64,000 nt of DNA. Origin: Taibaiella koreensis. GTDB taxonomy: Bacteria > Bacteroidota > Bacteroidia > Chitinophagales > Chitinophagaceae. Shown here in pieces: positions 7,823-16,504 of this stretch. Each line of letters opens with the position of its first letter. Position 1 is the first letter of the stretch. Made by a program: the position numbers and the translations under genes. A model generated the notes under the pieces. It was not told the origin of the DNA and ran no database searches. It worked only from the letters and a program-made list of their open reading frames with translations. Where the stretch lies: assembly GCF_003545715.1 (NCBI RefSeq), contig NZ_QVNU01000003.1, positions 310,001-374,000 on the forward strand, written 5' to 3'.

Positions 7823-8038
7823 TTATCCGCAACATGAGGTGCCCTGTTGGATGGGCGGGCATTTGACCGTACCATAACTACAAAATACACAACAATCCCC
7901 TGTGAATGGCTTCAAGATCGTCTTGCACGATTCGCAGTCGTAAAAGTACCGGCAGGAGTCGATGGACATTTCTTCTTCTTTCGAAAAGCCGCATTCCGGA
8001 CAAGTGATAATAGAGGTAAGCAGGATTGTAACGGCCAT
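7823..8038 (-). CDS. GDCCVxC-domain small Cys-rich protein
   Basis: A 71-residue protein with CPECG near the N terminus and the signature GDCCVFCSYGTVKCPPIQ followed by SCC. This is the GDCCVxC-domain family of small Cys-rich proteins (some members are selenoproteins), often found beside mercury/heavy-metal genes. Ten Cys in all suggest metal or zinc binding. No mer-type partner is visible here. All Cys are encoded by normal Cys codons. Confidence 0.85.
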   Translation of the reverse strand: MAVTILLTSIITCPECGFSKEEEMSIDSCRYFYDCESCKTILKPFTGDCCVFCSYGTVKCPPIQQGTSCCG

Positions 8039-8215
8039 TTGTCTAATTTTTAGTGTGTTTGGGTGATAACCTATTGCTCATACCGTTGCCTTATATTGTC
8101 AAAGTTGGCTGGCTTAGCCCACTGCTCAATGCCGACCGATTGAAAGCGAGTGTCCATTAGGCTTCTGACACTTGCATTTAAAAGTCGATCGTAATCAATT
8201 AGAACTAAAAATAGT

Positions 8216-8944
8216 CTAGTCACAAGATGACATGGAAATAAACGTTACCAGATCGAGCATGTCCTGGCTGATCTCATATTTTTCTCTCAATCCCCGATAG
8301 GCCTTTTCATTCAACTTCCTTACCGTAGCGAAATGCACATTTCCATAATCGGGGTACAAGGCCCGTGCCATGAAAATATTTTCAAGCTGTATATTTCCCA
8401 GAAGCCTGGAAAGGCTGCAAAAGCCCAGGGCTCTCATATCCAGGTGGGCCATTAATTTTTTCAACGCCGTTTTATATCTCCTTTTAATCTCCTCACTAAT
8501 ATAACATCGGTCGGCGATATCAAAATCATTAATGATTATATCCGGTTCCCTCAACTTGGGATTCTTGCTCAGCATCGCTACCCAATTTGATTTATGTTGC
8601 TCATAAGCGTCTTTTGAAGCGAATACATACACGCTCTTCAGCGTAGTAAGGTCAAGGTTTTCAAAAGCATGCTTATCCCTGTTTAGATTGTAGATTTCCC
8701 GGAGTACGCTTTCTAACGCAGCCAGCGTGTAAGCAGAATCCTTATAGACGGCATACTCACGTAGTAGTACTTTGCTACCTATTTCCGTTTTAATTTCATC
8801 TATGATTTCAAAATTGTTTGTCCGCGGCTTGACGGCAGCATCATTTGTTTTACTAAGTGCCTGGCTTTTTACCTTTGGCCCCGGGCTGCTGCAGCCCAAT
8901 ATTAGTAATACAAAGTAAACAGCTATGATAGGTTTATTCACCAT
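8216..8944 (-). CDS. uncharacterised lipoprotein
   Basis: A 242-residue protein with a lipoprotein signal peptide: hydrophobic VYFVLLILGCS gives a lipobox with Cys18. The mature part is mostly helical and charged, with a low-complexity Ser/Lys linker after the lipid site. I recognise no domain. Likely anchored to a membrane in the periplasm or at the surface. Same strand as the lipoprotein at 9290 but 345 bp apart, so not obviously one operon. Confidence 0.7.
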   Translation of the reverse strand: MVNKPIIAVYFVLLILGCSSPGPKVKSQALSKTNDAAVKPRTNNFEIIDEIKTEIGSKVLLREYAVYKDSAYTLAALESVLREIYNLNRDKHAFENLDLTTLKSVYVFASKDAYEQHKSNWVAMLSKNPKLREPDIIINDFDIADRCYISEEIKRRYKTALKKLMAHLDMRALGFCSLSRLLGNIQLENIFMARALYPDYGNVHFATVRKLNEKAYRGLREKYEISQDMLDLVTFISMSSCD

Positions 8945-9289
8945 AGAGATAATGCTTTGACGAATATTTTGTCCGGTACTTTTAGTCCCAATTTACGAAC
9001 AAAAACTGATCGCATAACTCAAAAATATGGCTTTGTTTTTTCAAGCAATAGGTAGGCCCCATACATATTGCCTGACCTCCAAATAAAGCGGTTTAAAAAG
9101 AAAAGATAAATGAATACCGTTTAAGGTTTGATAACCTGTACAACGGGTTCAATTTCTTCCCGTTGTTGCTTTGATTTCTTTGGGTAGACTCACTCTAAAC
9201 TTTGTTATAGCGGAATAATACACCGCATAGGGAGTGCGAATAGAACGACAAAATGAGGGTATGTTATTCGCCCTCATTTATAAGAACAA
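8945..9289. other. 345-bp intergenic stretch
   Basis: Contains the terminator of the right-hand lipoprotein gene (9248-9279) and upstream DNA of the left-hand one. No ORF of note. Confidence 0.4.
9248..9279 (-). terminator. probable intrinsic terminator
   Basis: A 9-bp stem AAATGAGGG/CCCTCATTT with an 11-nt loop. On the minus strand the A/T-rich arm runs into TTTTG. It lies 11 bp after the stop of the lipoprotein gene at 9290. Confidence 0.6.
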
Positions 9290-10015
9290 TTATGCGAATG
9301 CACTGAGGCCAATGCTTTGAATTACATTTCCAAAAATTGCCCCCGCAGCATCATAAATTGCCCTCCATGCTGCCCTTACTTCCTGGTCGGTAGCAAGACG
9401 AATTCGGTAAGGTTGTGGATCCGTGTCATTTACAGGATCAAATCCGGTGTCTATATTAATCCAATAAACTGCAGAATAACGAGCAGTGGAAGCAACTTTT
9501 AAAACCATTTCTTTTTCAGTTGCTGTCAATGCGGAGGCTGATACAGCTGTCTCCACTTCGGTTACTTTACTTTTTCTGATCGCATATGAATCATCATCGT
9601 CTGAAAGAGTATTCAGAATGACGCTGATATGATTTTTGGCAGTACCCGAGATTGAAAGGTTGCTAATGTATTGGTCTACGCCTGCTGAAATCTTGGTGAC
9701 GTTTTTGTTAAAATCGTCTTCTGTAGGTATTGAGAGGCCATTTGCTGTTGCATATTCGACAGCTGCCGCGTAAATATCGCCTACATTGTGATTATTGATC
9801 CCGTTTGTCTTCTGTACATATAGCAATCCATTGTTGTGTATTCGCCCTATTTCATCATACGGATTGTTAGGGTTGGCGGCATCATCTTCAAGTTCTAAAG
9901 CCATTGTCCGATTTGTTTGAGTTGTTTTAGAGGGATTCTGCGTTTCATTTATCTTTTTGCAGGAAACGTTCAGAATTAAAGAGGTGAGTGCCAGGATAAT
10001 TAAGTCTTTTTTCAT
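9290..10015 (-). CDS. uncharacterised Bacteroidota lipoprotein
   Basis: Start taken at MKKDLIILALTSLILNVSCK (an ATG three codons upstream is also possible). The lipobox LNVSC makes it a lipoprotein. The mature protein contains NPNNPYDEIGRIHNNGLLYV, a motif I associate with uncharacterised Bacteroidota lipoproteins, then helical repeats and a hydrophobic Gly/Ala-rich C terminus (IYDAAGAIFGNVIQSIGLSA). Function unknown; probably outer-membrane anchored. It has its own terminator. Confidence 0.7.
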   Translation of the reverse strand: MKKDLIILALTSLILNVSCKKINETQNPSKTTQTNRTMALELEDDAANPNNPYDEIGRIHNNGLLYVQKTNGINNHNVGDIYAAAVEYATANGLSIPTEDDFNKNVTKISAGVDQYISNLSISGTAKNHISVILNTLSDDDDSYAIRKSKVTEVETAVSASALTATEKEMVLKVASTARYSAVYWINIDTGFDPVNDTDPQPYRIRLATDQEVRAAWRAIYDAAGAIFGNVIQSIGLSAFA

Positions 10016-10024
10016 CGTTGTCAT

Positions 10025-10346
10025 TTTTAAAGTGAAAATTCGGTTAATAAAAAGATGTTTTGCAAGACTAAATAAAGCCCGATAAAGGAGGGCATCATAT
10101 TGTATAACTATGTTGAATCCGGTGTAACTATGTAGCGTCCATTTAAGATAGCCCCGGCTTTTGAAAGTGTTCGGTTCTGCCGAAAATATTGAGGCCAGGT
10201 TGTTTCGTCACAATAACTCTGGAAGTAAAGCGACAAAAAAGCTTCCGACTGGCAGGTAGTTTACAGCGAAACTTTTGCTACACGAGCCGAAGCAGTAAGA
10301 AGGGAACTTGCGATAAAGCAGAAAAAGAGCCGCCGGTATATTGAAT
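10025..10346. other. 320-bp stretch before the tRNA-like copy
   Basis: No ORF of note. Upstream region of the lipoprotein gene and the approach to the third tRNA-like sequence. Confidence 0.35.
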
Positions 10347-10419
10347 TCCTGATTGGCTCAGTTGGCAAGGGCGTCCCGGACGGCATCGGAAGGTCATCGG
10401 TTCGAACCGTTATCCTCCA
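10347..10419 (+). pseudogene. defective full-length tRNA-like sequence
   Basis: Aligns end to end with tRNA-Ala(GGC) at 341: GATTGGCTCAG for the D arm entrance and a 30-bp block (10391-10420) identical to the remnant at 3190-3219. The first four acceptor bases are TCCT instead of GGGG, so the acceptor stem cannot form. The anticodon stem (TCCCG/TCGGA) has a C-C mismatch, position 33 is not U, and the T loop is one base short. It is therefore a pseudo-tRNA or att site rather than a working tRNA. It is followed by an unrelated terminator. Confidence 0.7.
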
Positions 10420-10427
10420 CCAATACC

Positions 10428-10462
10428 AACCACGACTAAGGATAGCAATCGTGGTTTTTTTT
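10428..10462 (+). terminator. intrinsic terminator after the tRNA-like sequence
   Basis: An 8-bp stem AACCACGA/TCGTGGTT with a 13-nt loop and a run of eight T (10455-10462). The sequence differs from the two other tRNA-associated terminators. Confidence 0.75.
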
Positions 10463-10483
10463 ATGTTTTTCAATCGTGTTTTT

Positions 10484-11305
10484 TTACCATATCATATAGT
10501 CCTTCACGTCCACTTCCGATATGCTGAAATATCCATAAGCGGAGTTTGTAAAATGGGTTTGATTAATGATGTTCCCGCGCACCGATCCTGGTGTTGTTTG
10601 GAATGGGCCGGCGCCAGCTCCGGATGCCGCTAACAATTTTCTGAAATAATCATAATATCTCCTGGAAATGCCATACAGCCTGATGTTTATCCTGTCGCCA
10701 GCCTTTAGGTCTTTGTCGGAAAAGTTACCTTGCATCAGGCTGCCCTGGCTGTTCTCGTCATCTTCGGCTTTATAATCGGGAAATGTTGCTACCGGCGATA
10801 CCACACGCTGCAGATAGTGATTTTCCTCGCCGGCATTATCCTGGTAGTAATAGGTGATCTCCACTTCATCACCGCCAATCCCACTCTTATTATTCTGTGT
10901 AATATTATTTTCAATCTTTGGCACACCTACGCATGTCTCGGTTGCGGTGTATGTTTCACCATTCAAAACTACTTTCAGTGTATACGTCTCCCCGATAGCC
11001 GGCCGGAAATTGGAGCAGGTATATTCTCCCGTACCGGGATTTTCTATAAAGCCAAAAACGGTATCCACTGAATTTGTTATCTCTATAACTGCTCCTGAAA
11101 CTGTTGGAAAAGTAGTACTGTAATATCCCGTTGTGGTGGAGAGCTTGATCTTCTGCTCATTGCCTGTGGTACCCTTTACCCAATCAATCGATGCATCAAT
11201 TACCAATTTCGGTTCGGCTGTTTCCAGATCCACCTTCACGACCTTTGTGCAAGACAGCAGGAAAATACAGTACGAAGCAACCAGGTATCTAAGTGTATTT
11301 TTCAT
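10484..11305 (-). CDS. DUF4249-family lipoprotein
   Basis: A protein of 273 residues from MKNTLRYLVASYCIFLLSC, whose lipobox LLSC anchors it to a membrane; an earlier ATG at 11323 overlaps the receptor stop (TAATG) and would add six residues. The body is beta-rich (ETAEPKLVIDASIDW, ETYTLKVVLNGETYTA), as in DUF4249 proteins, which are encoded immediately after TonB-dependent receptors in Bacteroidota. It probably works with the upstream receptor at the outer membrane and is translationally coupled to it. Ligand unknown. Confidence 0.88.
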   Translation of the reverse strand: MKNTLRYLVASYCIFLLSCTKVVKVDLETAEPKLVIDASIDWVKGTTGNEQKIKLSTTTGYYSTTFPTVSGAVIEITNSVDTVFGFIENPGTGEYTCSNFRPAIGETYTLKVVLNGETYTATETCVGVPKIENNITQNNKSGIGGDEVEITYYYQDNAGEENHYLQRVVSPVATFPDYKAEDDENSQGSLMQGNFSDKDLKAGDRINIRLYGISRRYYDYFRKLLAASGAGAGPFQTTPGSVRGNIINQTHFTNSAYGYFSISEVDVKDYMIW

Positions 11306-11322
11306 TTTTGCTGTTTGTAGCA

Positions 11323-13695
11323 TTAAAATTTGAAGTTGTAAGTCACACCCGGCACGATACCGAAAATCGAGATCCGCTTTGCTTCGCTCAACCCCGTTTC
11401 CCTGTTTTGCTCAAACATTATAGACGCGGCGTTACTTCTATTATAAACATTGTAAATACTGAATACCCATTCGCTTTTCCATCTTTTTTTGGTGTCAGGT
11501 TTGGGTGTGTATGTCGCCGATAAATCCAAATGGTGATAGGCCGGAAGCGAATGGGCATTCCGAGCGCCATAATTCCCGATCGTAATCCCCTGGTATTGGT
11601 ATTTGCCGATAGGATAGGTTGCCGCTTTGCCTGTCTGGTAGGTGAAAATGGCGCCCAGACTCCACTTTTTCGTTAGTTGATAAGCGACTGTAAGGGAAAG
11701 GTTATGTCTTTTATCGTAGTTGGCACGATACCATGCGCCGTTGTTGATGCCAGGCTCGGCCGCATCCCTTCCCGGTGTGCGCTGCTCTGCTTTAGAAAGG
11801 GTATACGAAAGCCAGCCTGTCAGCTTCCCTGTATTTTTCTTCAGCATTACCTCAAGTCCGTAAGCCCTTGCTTCCCCGTTGAGCAATACCTGCTCGATGG
11901 CTTTGCGGGCAATCAATTCGGCGCCGTCGATATAATCTGCTTTATTTTTAGTCTTCTTATAAAAGACTTCTGATTCCAAAGAATAATTTCCATTGCTGAA
12001 ATTTCTGAAATAGCCCAATGCAACCTGGTCCAAAACTTCCGGCTTCAAATATTGGTCGCTTGGCGCCCAGATATCGAGTGGAGAAACGGAAGCGGTATTG
12101 GAAATTAAATGGATATACTGGCTCATCCGGTTATAACTTGCTTTAATGGATTGGTCGTCGTTTATGGTATAAGAAATGGCCAAACGGGGCTCCAGGTTTC
12201 CAAAGCCGGTGATCTTTTCGTTCCTGTTGTAATGGGTTACACCGGTAGGCGTTCCTTCCTCATAGATTTGCAGCTCAGGATTGAAGACCACAGCCTGATC
12301 ATTGGCATAATTATTGACATTCTGTTCTCCCAACCGTAGAAAATAGCTATAGCGCAGTCCATAGTTCAATGATATTTTATCCGTTAGTTTTTGCTCGGCA
12401 CTGATATACACGGCATTTTCCCAGGCGTATTTTTTTTCGATCTGGTCGGCATGGATCGGCGATGCAGCGTCCAATGGTCTTATTGTACCCGGATTGAATT
12501 GGTAGAAGATGGCGTTGACGCCATAATTCAAAACCAGCTTATCAGACAGGTTATGGCTAAAATTGTACTTCAGATTATAGTTACGGATGTCAGATACCCA
12601 ATCGATACCAACAGACCTTATGTTCAGGCCGTAGTTGTACTTACTGTAAATGACCGATGCGTTGGAAAATAATTTCTCGGAAAAGATATGATTCCAACGA
12701 AGATTAAAAAATGAGTTTGAATAATTGTTGCTGAAAAAATTGTTGAAATCCATTTTGTCCTTGCCGAAATATCCGGAAAGGAAAACCCGGTTATTGTCGT
12801 TGATCTTATAATTCAGCTTCGCATTCAGATCGTAAAAGGAGACAGAATTGGGATTATCGGCCAGTTTCAGGATCAAGTGAGCATAAGAAGCACGACCGGC
12901 AACCACGAACGAACCTTTATCTTTTACAATGGGGCCTTCGGCCAGTAACCGGCTAGAAACCGCCCCGATGCCACCTGTTAAGTGATATTCTTTGTTGTTC
13001 CCCTCTTTTTGATAAATATCGAGAACAGAGGAAGTGCGCCCGCCGAAATTGGCGGGTATGCCACCTTTATACAATTTCAGATCTTTGATCACGTCGGCAT
13101 TAAAAACGGAGAGAAAGCCGAACAGATGCGAAGTATTATAGACAACGGCTTCATCTAACAATATCAAGTTGCCATCAACTGATCCGCCTCTTACGTTAAA
13201 ACCTGTTGCTCCTTCCTGTGCCGTGGAAATTCCCGGAAGCTGCAGGATGGCTTTCAGAATATCAACCTCGCCCATAACTGCCGGCATTTTTTTGATGGTT
13301 GATATGGAAAGCTTGTGCACACTCATTTCCGGTTTTTGAATGTTGCTCGCCGAACTATTATGCCTGATCACTACTTCATCTAAGGCACTGCTTTTTTCAA
13401 GCATCGAAAAATCCCTCTTGCTGCTTTCCGTAAGAGCGATATGCTCTTCAACAGGTTCAAATCCCACACAGCTGATAACGATGGTATACGCGCCCTTGGG
13501 CAGGGTGATGGTATAAAAGCCATACGCATTGGTAATTGTTGATACCTTTGCTTCAGGAATGGAAATGCTTGCGCCGGCTACTGTTTCCGTGTTTGTTTTT
13601 ATGGTAATAGTTCCACTCAAAGTGATTTTCTCCTGTGCATTGGCCTCAAATGAAAAGGCTGTCAACAACAGTATACAAATGGTATGGTATCTCAT
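11323..13695 (-). CDS. TonB-dependent outer-membrane receptor with carboxypeptidase-like N-terminal domain
   Basis: A 790-residue protein with signal peptide (MRYHTICILLLTAFSFEANA), a CarboxypepD_reg-like beta-sandwich at about 22-110, a plug domain (MPAVMGEVDILKAILQLPGI, FNVRGGSVDGNLILLDEAVV) and a long beta-barrel ending in aromatic YNFKF, the usual outer-membrane targeting end. It imports an unknown ligand using TonB energy. It is coupled to the DUF4249 gene and diverges from a LytS-type kinase and LytTR regulator. The 245-bp intergenic region holds a LytTR-like direct repeat, so this receptor is probably controlled by that system. Confidence 0.93.
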   Translation of the reverse strand: MRYHTICILLLTAFSFEANAQEKITLSGTITIKTNTETVAGASISIPEAKVSTITNAYGFYTITLPKGAYTIVISCVGFEPVEEHIALTESSKRDFSMLEKSSALDEVVIRHNSSASNIQKPEMSVHKLSISTIKKMPAVMGEVDILKAILQLPGISTAQEGATGFNVRGGSVDGNLILLDEAVVYNTSHLFGFLSVFNADVIKDLKLYKGGIPANFGGRTSSVLDIYQKEGNNKEYHLTGGIGAVSSRLLAEGPIVKDKGSFVVAGRASYAHLILKLADNPNSVSFYDLNAKLNYKINDNNRVFLSGYFGKDKMDFNNFFSNNYSNSFFNLRWNHIFSEKLFSNASVIYSKYNYGLNIRSVGIDWVSDIRNYNLKYNFSHNLSDKLVLNYGVNAIFYQFNPGTIRPLDAASPIHADQIEKKYAWENAVYISAEQKLTDKISLNYGLRYSYFLRLGEQNVNNYANDQAVVFNPELQIYEEGTPTGVTHYNRNEKITGFGNLEPRLAISYTINDDQSIKASYNRMSQYIHLISNTASVSPLDIWAPSDQYLKPEVLDQVALGYFRNFSNGNYSLESEVFYKKTKNKADYIDGAELIARKAIEQVLLNGEARAYGLEVMLKKNTGKLTGWLSYTLSKAEQRTPGRDAAEPGINNGAWYRANYDKRHNLSLTVAYQLTKKWSLGAIFTYQTGKAATYPIGKYQYQGITIGNYGARNAHSLPAYHHLDLSATYTPKPDTKKRWKSEWVFSIYNVYNRSNAASIMFEQNRETGLSEAKRISIFGIVPGVTYNFKF

Positions 13696-13853
13696 GTCTT
13701 AAATCCGATTGGACAGTTGTAATGGATACACAAAACTATTCCCCGGTGATGATCGTTTTTTTTAATTATACCAAACACAGTATCTTTTATAGCAAAGTAT
13801 GTCAATACACTACCAAATAAAATCTCCGATCTAAGTGTTACGGATGCTTCCTG

Positions 13854-13887
13854 CTTTCGTATAAAAAGCGTGCACTTTCGTATAAAA
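13854..13887. promoter_or_regulatory. candidate LytTR operator: 13-bp direct repeats spaced 21 bp
   Basis: CTTTCGTATAAAA occurs at 13854-13866 and again at 13875-13887, exactly 21 bp start to start. LytTR regulators bind paired direct repeats about two helical turns apart. The site lies between the divergent TonB receptor and the LytS/LytTR genes. Confidence 0.55.
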
Positions 13888-13940
13888 GCAGGTACTGGGA
13901 ACAGCGTTAAATGTTAAGTTTGTTCTATACAATTCTATAG

Positions 13941-14948
13941 ATGAATAAATTTACCCATCAACAGCCCGTGAGCGAAAACGTGCTTTTCCGTTTCCTGATC
14001 TCACCTGAACGCAGGATATTCCGGCATCTGCTGTTCATTGTTTCTATAGGCGCTGTGTTGTACAACAGTGCTTCCGTAATCAAAAATCCGGTGGTGATAT
14101 TTACGTATTTTATCGTGCTATTCTACGTAAATATGTACTTGCTGGTGCCGAAGCTTTTGTTCAGGAATAAAAATATTGCCTACTGTTTTGCGGTGATTGG
14201 CATCCTTGTTGTGGTGGCTGTTTGTGGTTATTTTTTCAATCCTTTTAATAAAGACCATGGACTGAACATCCCACTTTTTTCCTTTCTGACCGTGCTGCTG
14301 TTAGCGGCTTCTGCCTCCATAAAACTGTTTCAAAAAGGAATGATGGACAAGCAATTGATCTACGAGCTGAAGCAGTCGAAAACTGATACCGAATTGGAGC
14401 AATTGAAAAACCAGATCAACCCGCATTTCTTGTTTAATATGCTGAACAATGCCAACGTACTTACGAGAAAAGATCCGGAGAAAGCTTCCCAGGTTTTAGT
14501 GAAATTGAGCGATTTGCTTCGCTACCAGCTTTATGATAGTGCGAGAGATAAGGTGTTGCTGACTTCAGATATTCATTTCCTGGAAGATTTTTTAAATTTG
14601 GAAAAAGTAAGGCGGGATAGTTTTGATTTCCTGATTTCAAAAGAGGGAGATTTGAGCGGCTTGCAGATTCCTCCATTGCTATTCATCTCGTTTGTGGAGA
14701 ATGCCGTGAAGCACAATAACGATCCGGCAAAGGCATCGTATGTAAACCTGTTTTTCGAGGTCCGGAACAACCAGCTTTTCTTTAAATGTATCAATTCAAA
14801 ACCAGTTCTGAAGCCGGAGGCTAATCCAGGTGGCTTAGGATTGGCGAACATCAGGCGAAGACTTGAACTGCTGTTCCCCGCATCACATAGTTTACGCATT
14901 GAAGATGATGCGGAAACGTACTGCGCAACATTAACTATAAAATTATGA
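13941..14948 (+). CDS. LytS/YpdA-type sensor histidine kinase
   Basis: A 335-residue protein with four predicted membrane helices in the first 140 residues, a short coiled linker, then a His_kinase domain with the phospho-acceptor motif NQINPHFLFNMLNN and a degenerate ATPase (FVENAVKHN, GGLGLANIRRRL). It would sense a membrane or envelope signal and phosphorylate the LytTR regulator, whose ATG overlaps this stop by 4 bp, a clear translational coupling. Diverges from the TonB receptor operon. Confidence 0.93.
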   Translation: MNKFTHQQPVSENVLFRFLISPERRIFRHLLFIVSIGAVLYNSASVIKNPVVIFTYFIVLFYVNMYLLVPKLLFRNKNIAYCFAVIGILVVVAVCGYFFNPFNKDHGLNIPLFSFLTVLLLAASASIKLFQKGMMDKQLIYELKQSKTDTELEQLKNQINPHFLFNMLNNANVLTRKDPEKASQVLVKLSDLLRYQLYDSARDKVLLTSDIHFLEDFLNLEKVRRDSFDFLISKEGDLSGLQIPPLLFISFVENAVKHNNDPAKASYVNLFFEVRNNQLFFKCINSKPVLKPEANPGGLGLANIRRRLELLFPASHSLRIEDDAETYCATLTIKL

Positions 14949-15667
14949 ACTGCATTATTGTAGATGATGAACCATTGGCAAGAGAGGCCATAGAGATGTT
15001 GATTAATGAAACGGATGATTTGGATTTGATCGGCTCGTTCAAGAGCCCCGAGACCGTTATCCATTTTATAGAAAACAATACTGTCGAATTGATCTTTCTG
15101 GACATACAAATGCCGGGAGTTAACGGAGTTGACTTTGCCCGAACCATTCCGAAAGAAACATTTGTGATTTTTACAACCGCCTATTCTGAATTTGCTACGG
15201 ACAGCTACGAGGTAGATGCTATTGACTACCTGATAAAGCCCGTAAAATTAGAACGTTTTCAGAAAGCTGTTGAAAAAGCCCGCATATACTCCAAATTATT
15301 CAAGGCGGATTACCTTAATAACAATATCGAACAGGTAGCAGACGATTTTTTCTTTGTGAAGGCAGACCGAAGAATATTTAAAATCTATTTCAATAACATA
15401 CTTTTCATTCAGGGCTTAAAAGACTATGTCGTGATGCACAGCGACAATCAGAAAGTAATTACGGCGATGAATATTAAAACGATTAGCGATCAGTTGCCCA
15501 AAGACATGTTCGTGAGAGTAAGCAAATCCTATATCATCAATGTTAAGCATATCGATTCAGTCGATAATAATACGGTGTACATAGGTTCAAACGAAATACC
15601 CATCGGAAGTGTTTATAGGGATTACTTTTTCAATGAATTTGTAACAAAAAAGATTGTGGGCAGATAA
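14945..15667 (+). CDS. LytTR-family response regulator
   Basis: A 240-residue protein with an N-terminal receiver (MNCIIVDDEPLAREAIEMLI; phospho-acceptor Asp53 in FLDIQMPG; Lys in YLIKPVKLERF) and a C-terminal LytTR DNA-binding domain (FFVKADRRIFKIYFNNILFI, FVRVSKSYIINVKHIDSV). Overlaps the kinase gene by 4 bp. The direct repeat at 13854-13887 is the obvious candidate target. Confidence 0.95.
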   Translation: MNCIIVDDEPLAREAIEMLINETDDLDLIGSFKSPETVIHFIENNTVELIFLDIQMPGVNGVDFARTIPKETFVIFTTAYSEFATDSYEVDAIDYLIKPVKLERFQKAVEKARIYSKLFKADYLNNNIEQVADDFFFVKADRRIFKIYFNNILFIQGLKDYVVMHSDNQKVITAMNIKTISDQLPKDMFVRVSKSYIINVKHIDSVDNNTVYIGSNEIPIGSVYRDYFFNEFVTKKIVGR

Positions 15668-15819
15668 GTAGCTGACTATGTCGATATAGGAAACAAAACA
15701 TCCGCCGGTCCTTGAGCCTGTCCTGCTTTTTTTTAGGTATACCATTATAGGAAGTTATGCACTAATAAGGCTAAATCTGGATCTGTAGTTTATCTTTACA
15801 CCGTGTTAAGTTCAAGGAT

Positions 15820-16503
15820 ATGCCTAATCTCCTGATTATTGAAGACGATGAGCGCATTGCGGCCCTGGTAAAGCGCGGGTTAGAGGAACATGACTACCAG
15901 GTTTCGGTAGCCTACGATGGCCTATCCGGTAAAAAGCTGGCATTAAGCCAGGATTTTGACCTCATCATTACCGATATTATTTTACCCAAATTGGATGGGA
16001 TCGATATTTGCAGGGAAATACGTAACCTGAAACCCATGGTCCCTATTATCATGCTTACTGCCTTGGGCACTACAGATGACAAGGTAGAGGGCTTTGATGC
16101 CGGTGCCGATGATTACCTGGTAAAACCTTTTGAGTTTCGGGAGCTGCACGTACGCATAAGGGCATTGCTCAAACGCAATATTGGGAACACCGGCGCTCAG
16201 GGCTTTGTGTTGAAATATGCCGACCTCGAATATAATCTCCACACCAAAATCGTTCGCCGTGGCGGGAAAGAGCTTTCGCTTACACCCAAGGAATTGAAGC
16301 TGCTCCAATACATGATGCAACATCCGGAAAGGGTACTGTCCCGATCGGAGATTGCCGATAATGTATGGGAAACAACCTTCGACACCGGGACAAATTTCAT
16401 CGATGTCTATATCAATTACCTGCGCAAGAAAATAGACCGTGACTTCGACACGAAGCTCATTCACACCAAACCGGGCTTAGGTTTTATCTTTAAACAGGGC
16501 TGA
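15820..16503 (+). CDS. OmpR/PhoB-family response regulator
   Basis: A 227-residue regulator: receiver domain with Asp52 (IITDIILPKLDG) and Lys in YLVKPFEFRELHVRIRA, then a winged-helix DNA-binding domain (LSLTPKELKLLQYMMQHPER, FIDVYINYLRKKIDRDF). Start ATG gives MPNLLIIEDDERIAALV. Its stop is one base from the kinase start, so the pair is one operon. A terminator separates it from mgtC downstream; control of the Mg2+ genes is possible by position only. Confidence 0.95.
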   Translation: MPNLLIIEDDERIAALVKRGLEEHDYQVSVAYDGLSGKKLALSQDFDLIITDIILPKLDGIDICREIRNLKPMVPIIMLTALGTTDDKVEGFDAGADDYLVKPFEFRELHVRIRALLKRNIGNTGAQGFVLKYADLEYNLHTKIVRRGGKELSLTPKELKLLQYMMQHPERVLSRSEIADNVWETTFDTGTNFIDVYINYLRKKIDRDFDTKLIHTKPGLGFIFKQG

Positions 16504-16504
16504 T

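Noticed and set aside
10347-10419. Working tRNA with a CGG anticodon
   Set aside because: The acceptor stem cannot form, position 33 is not U and the T loop is short.
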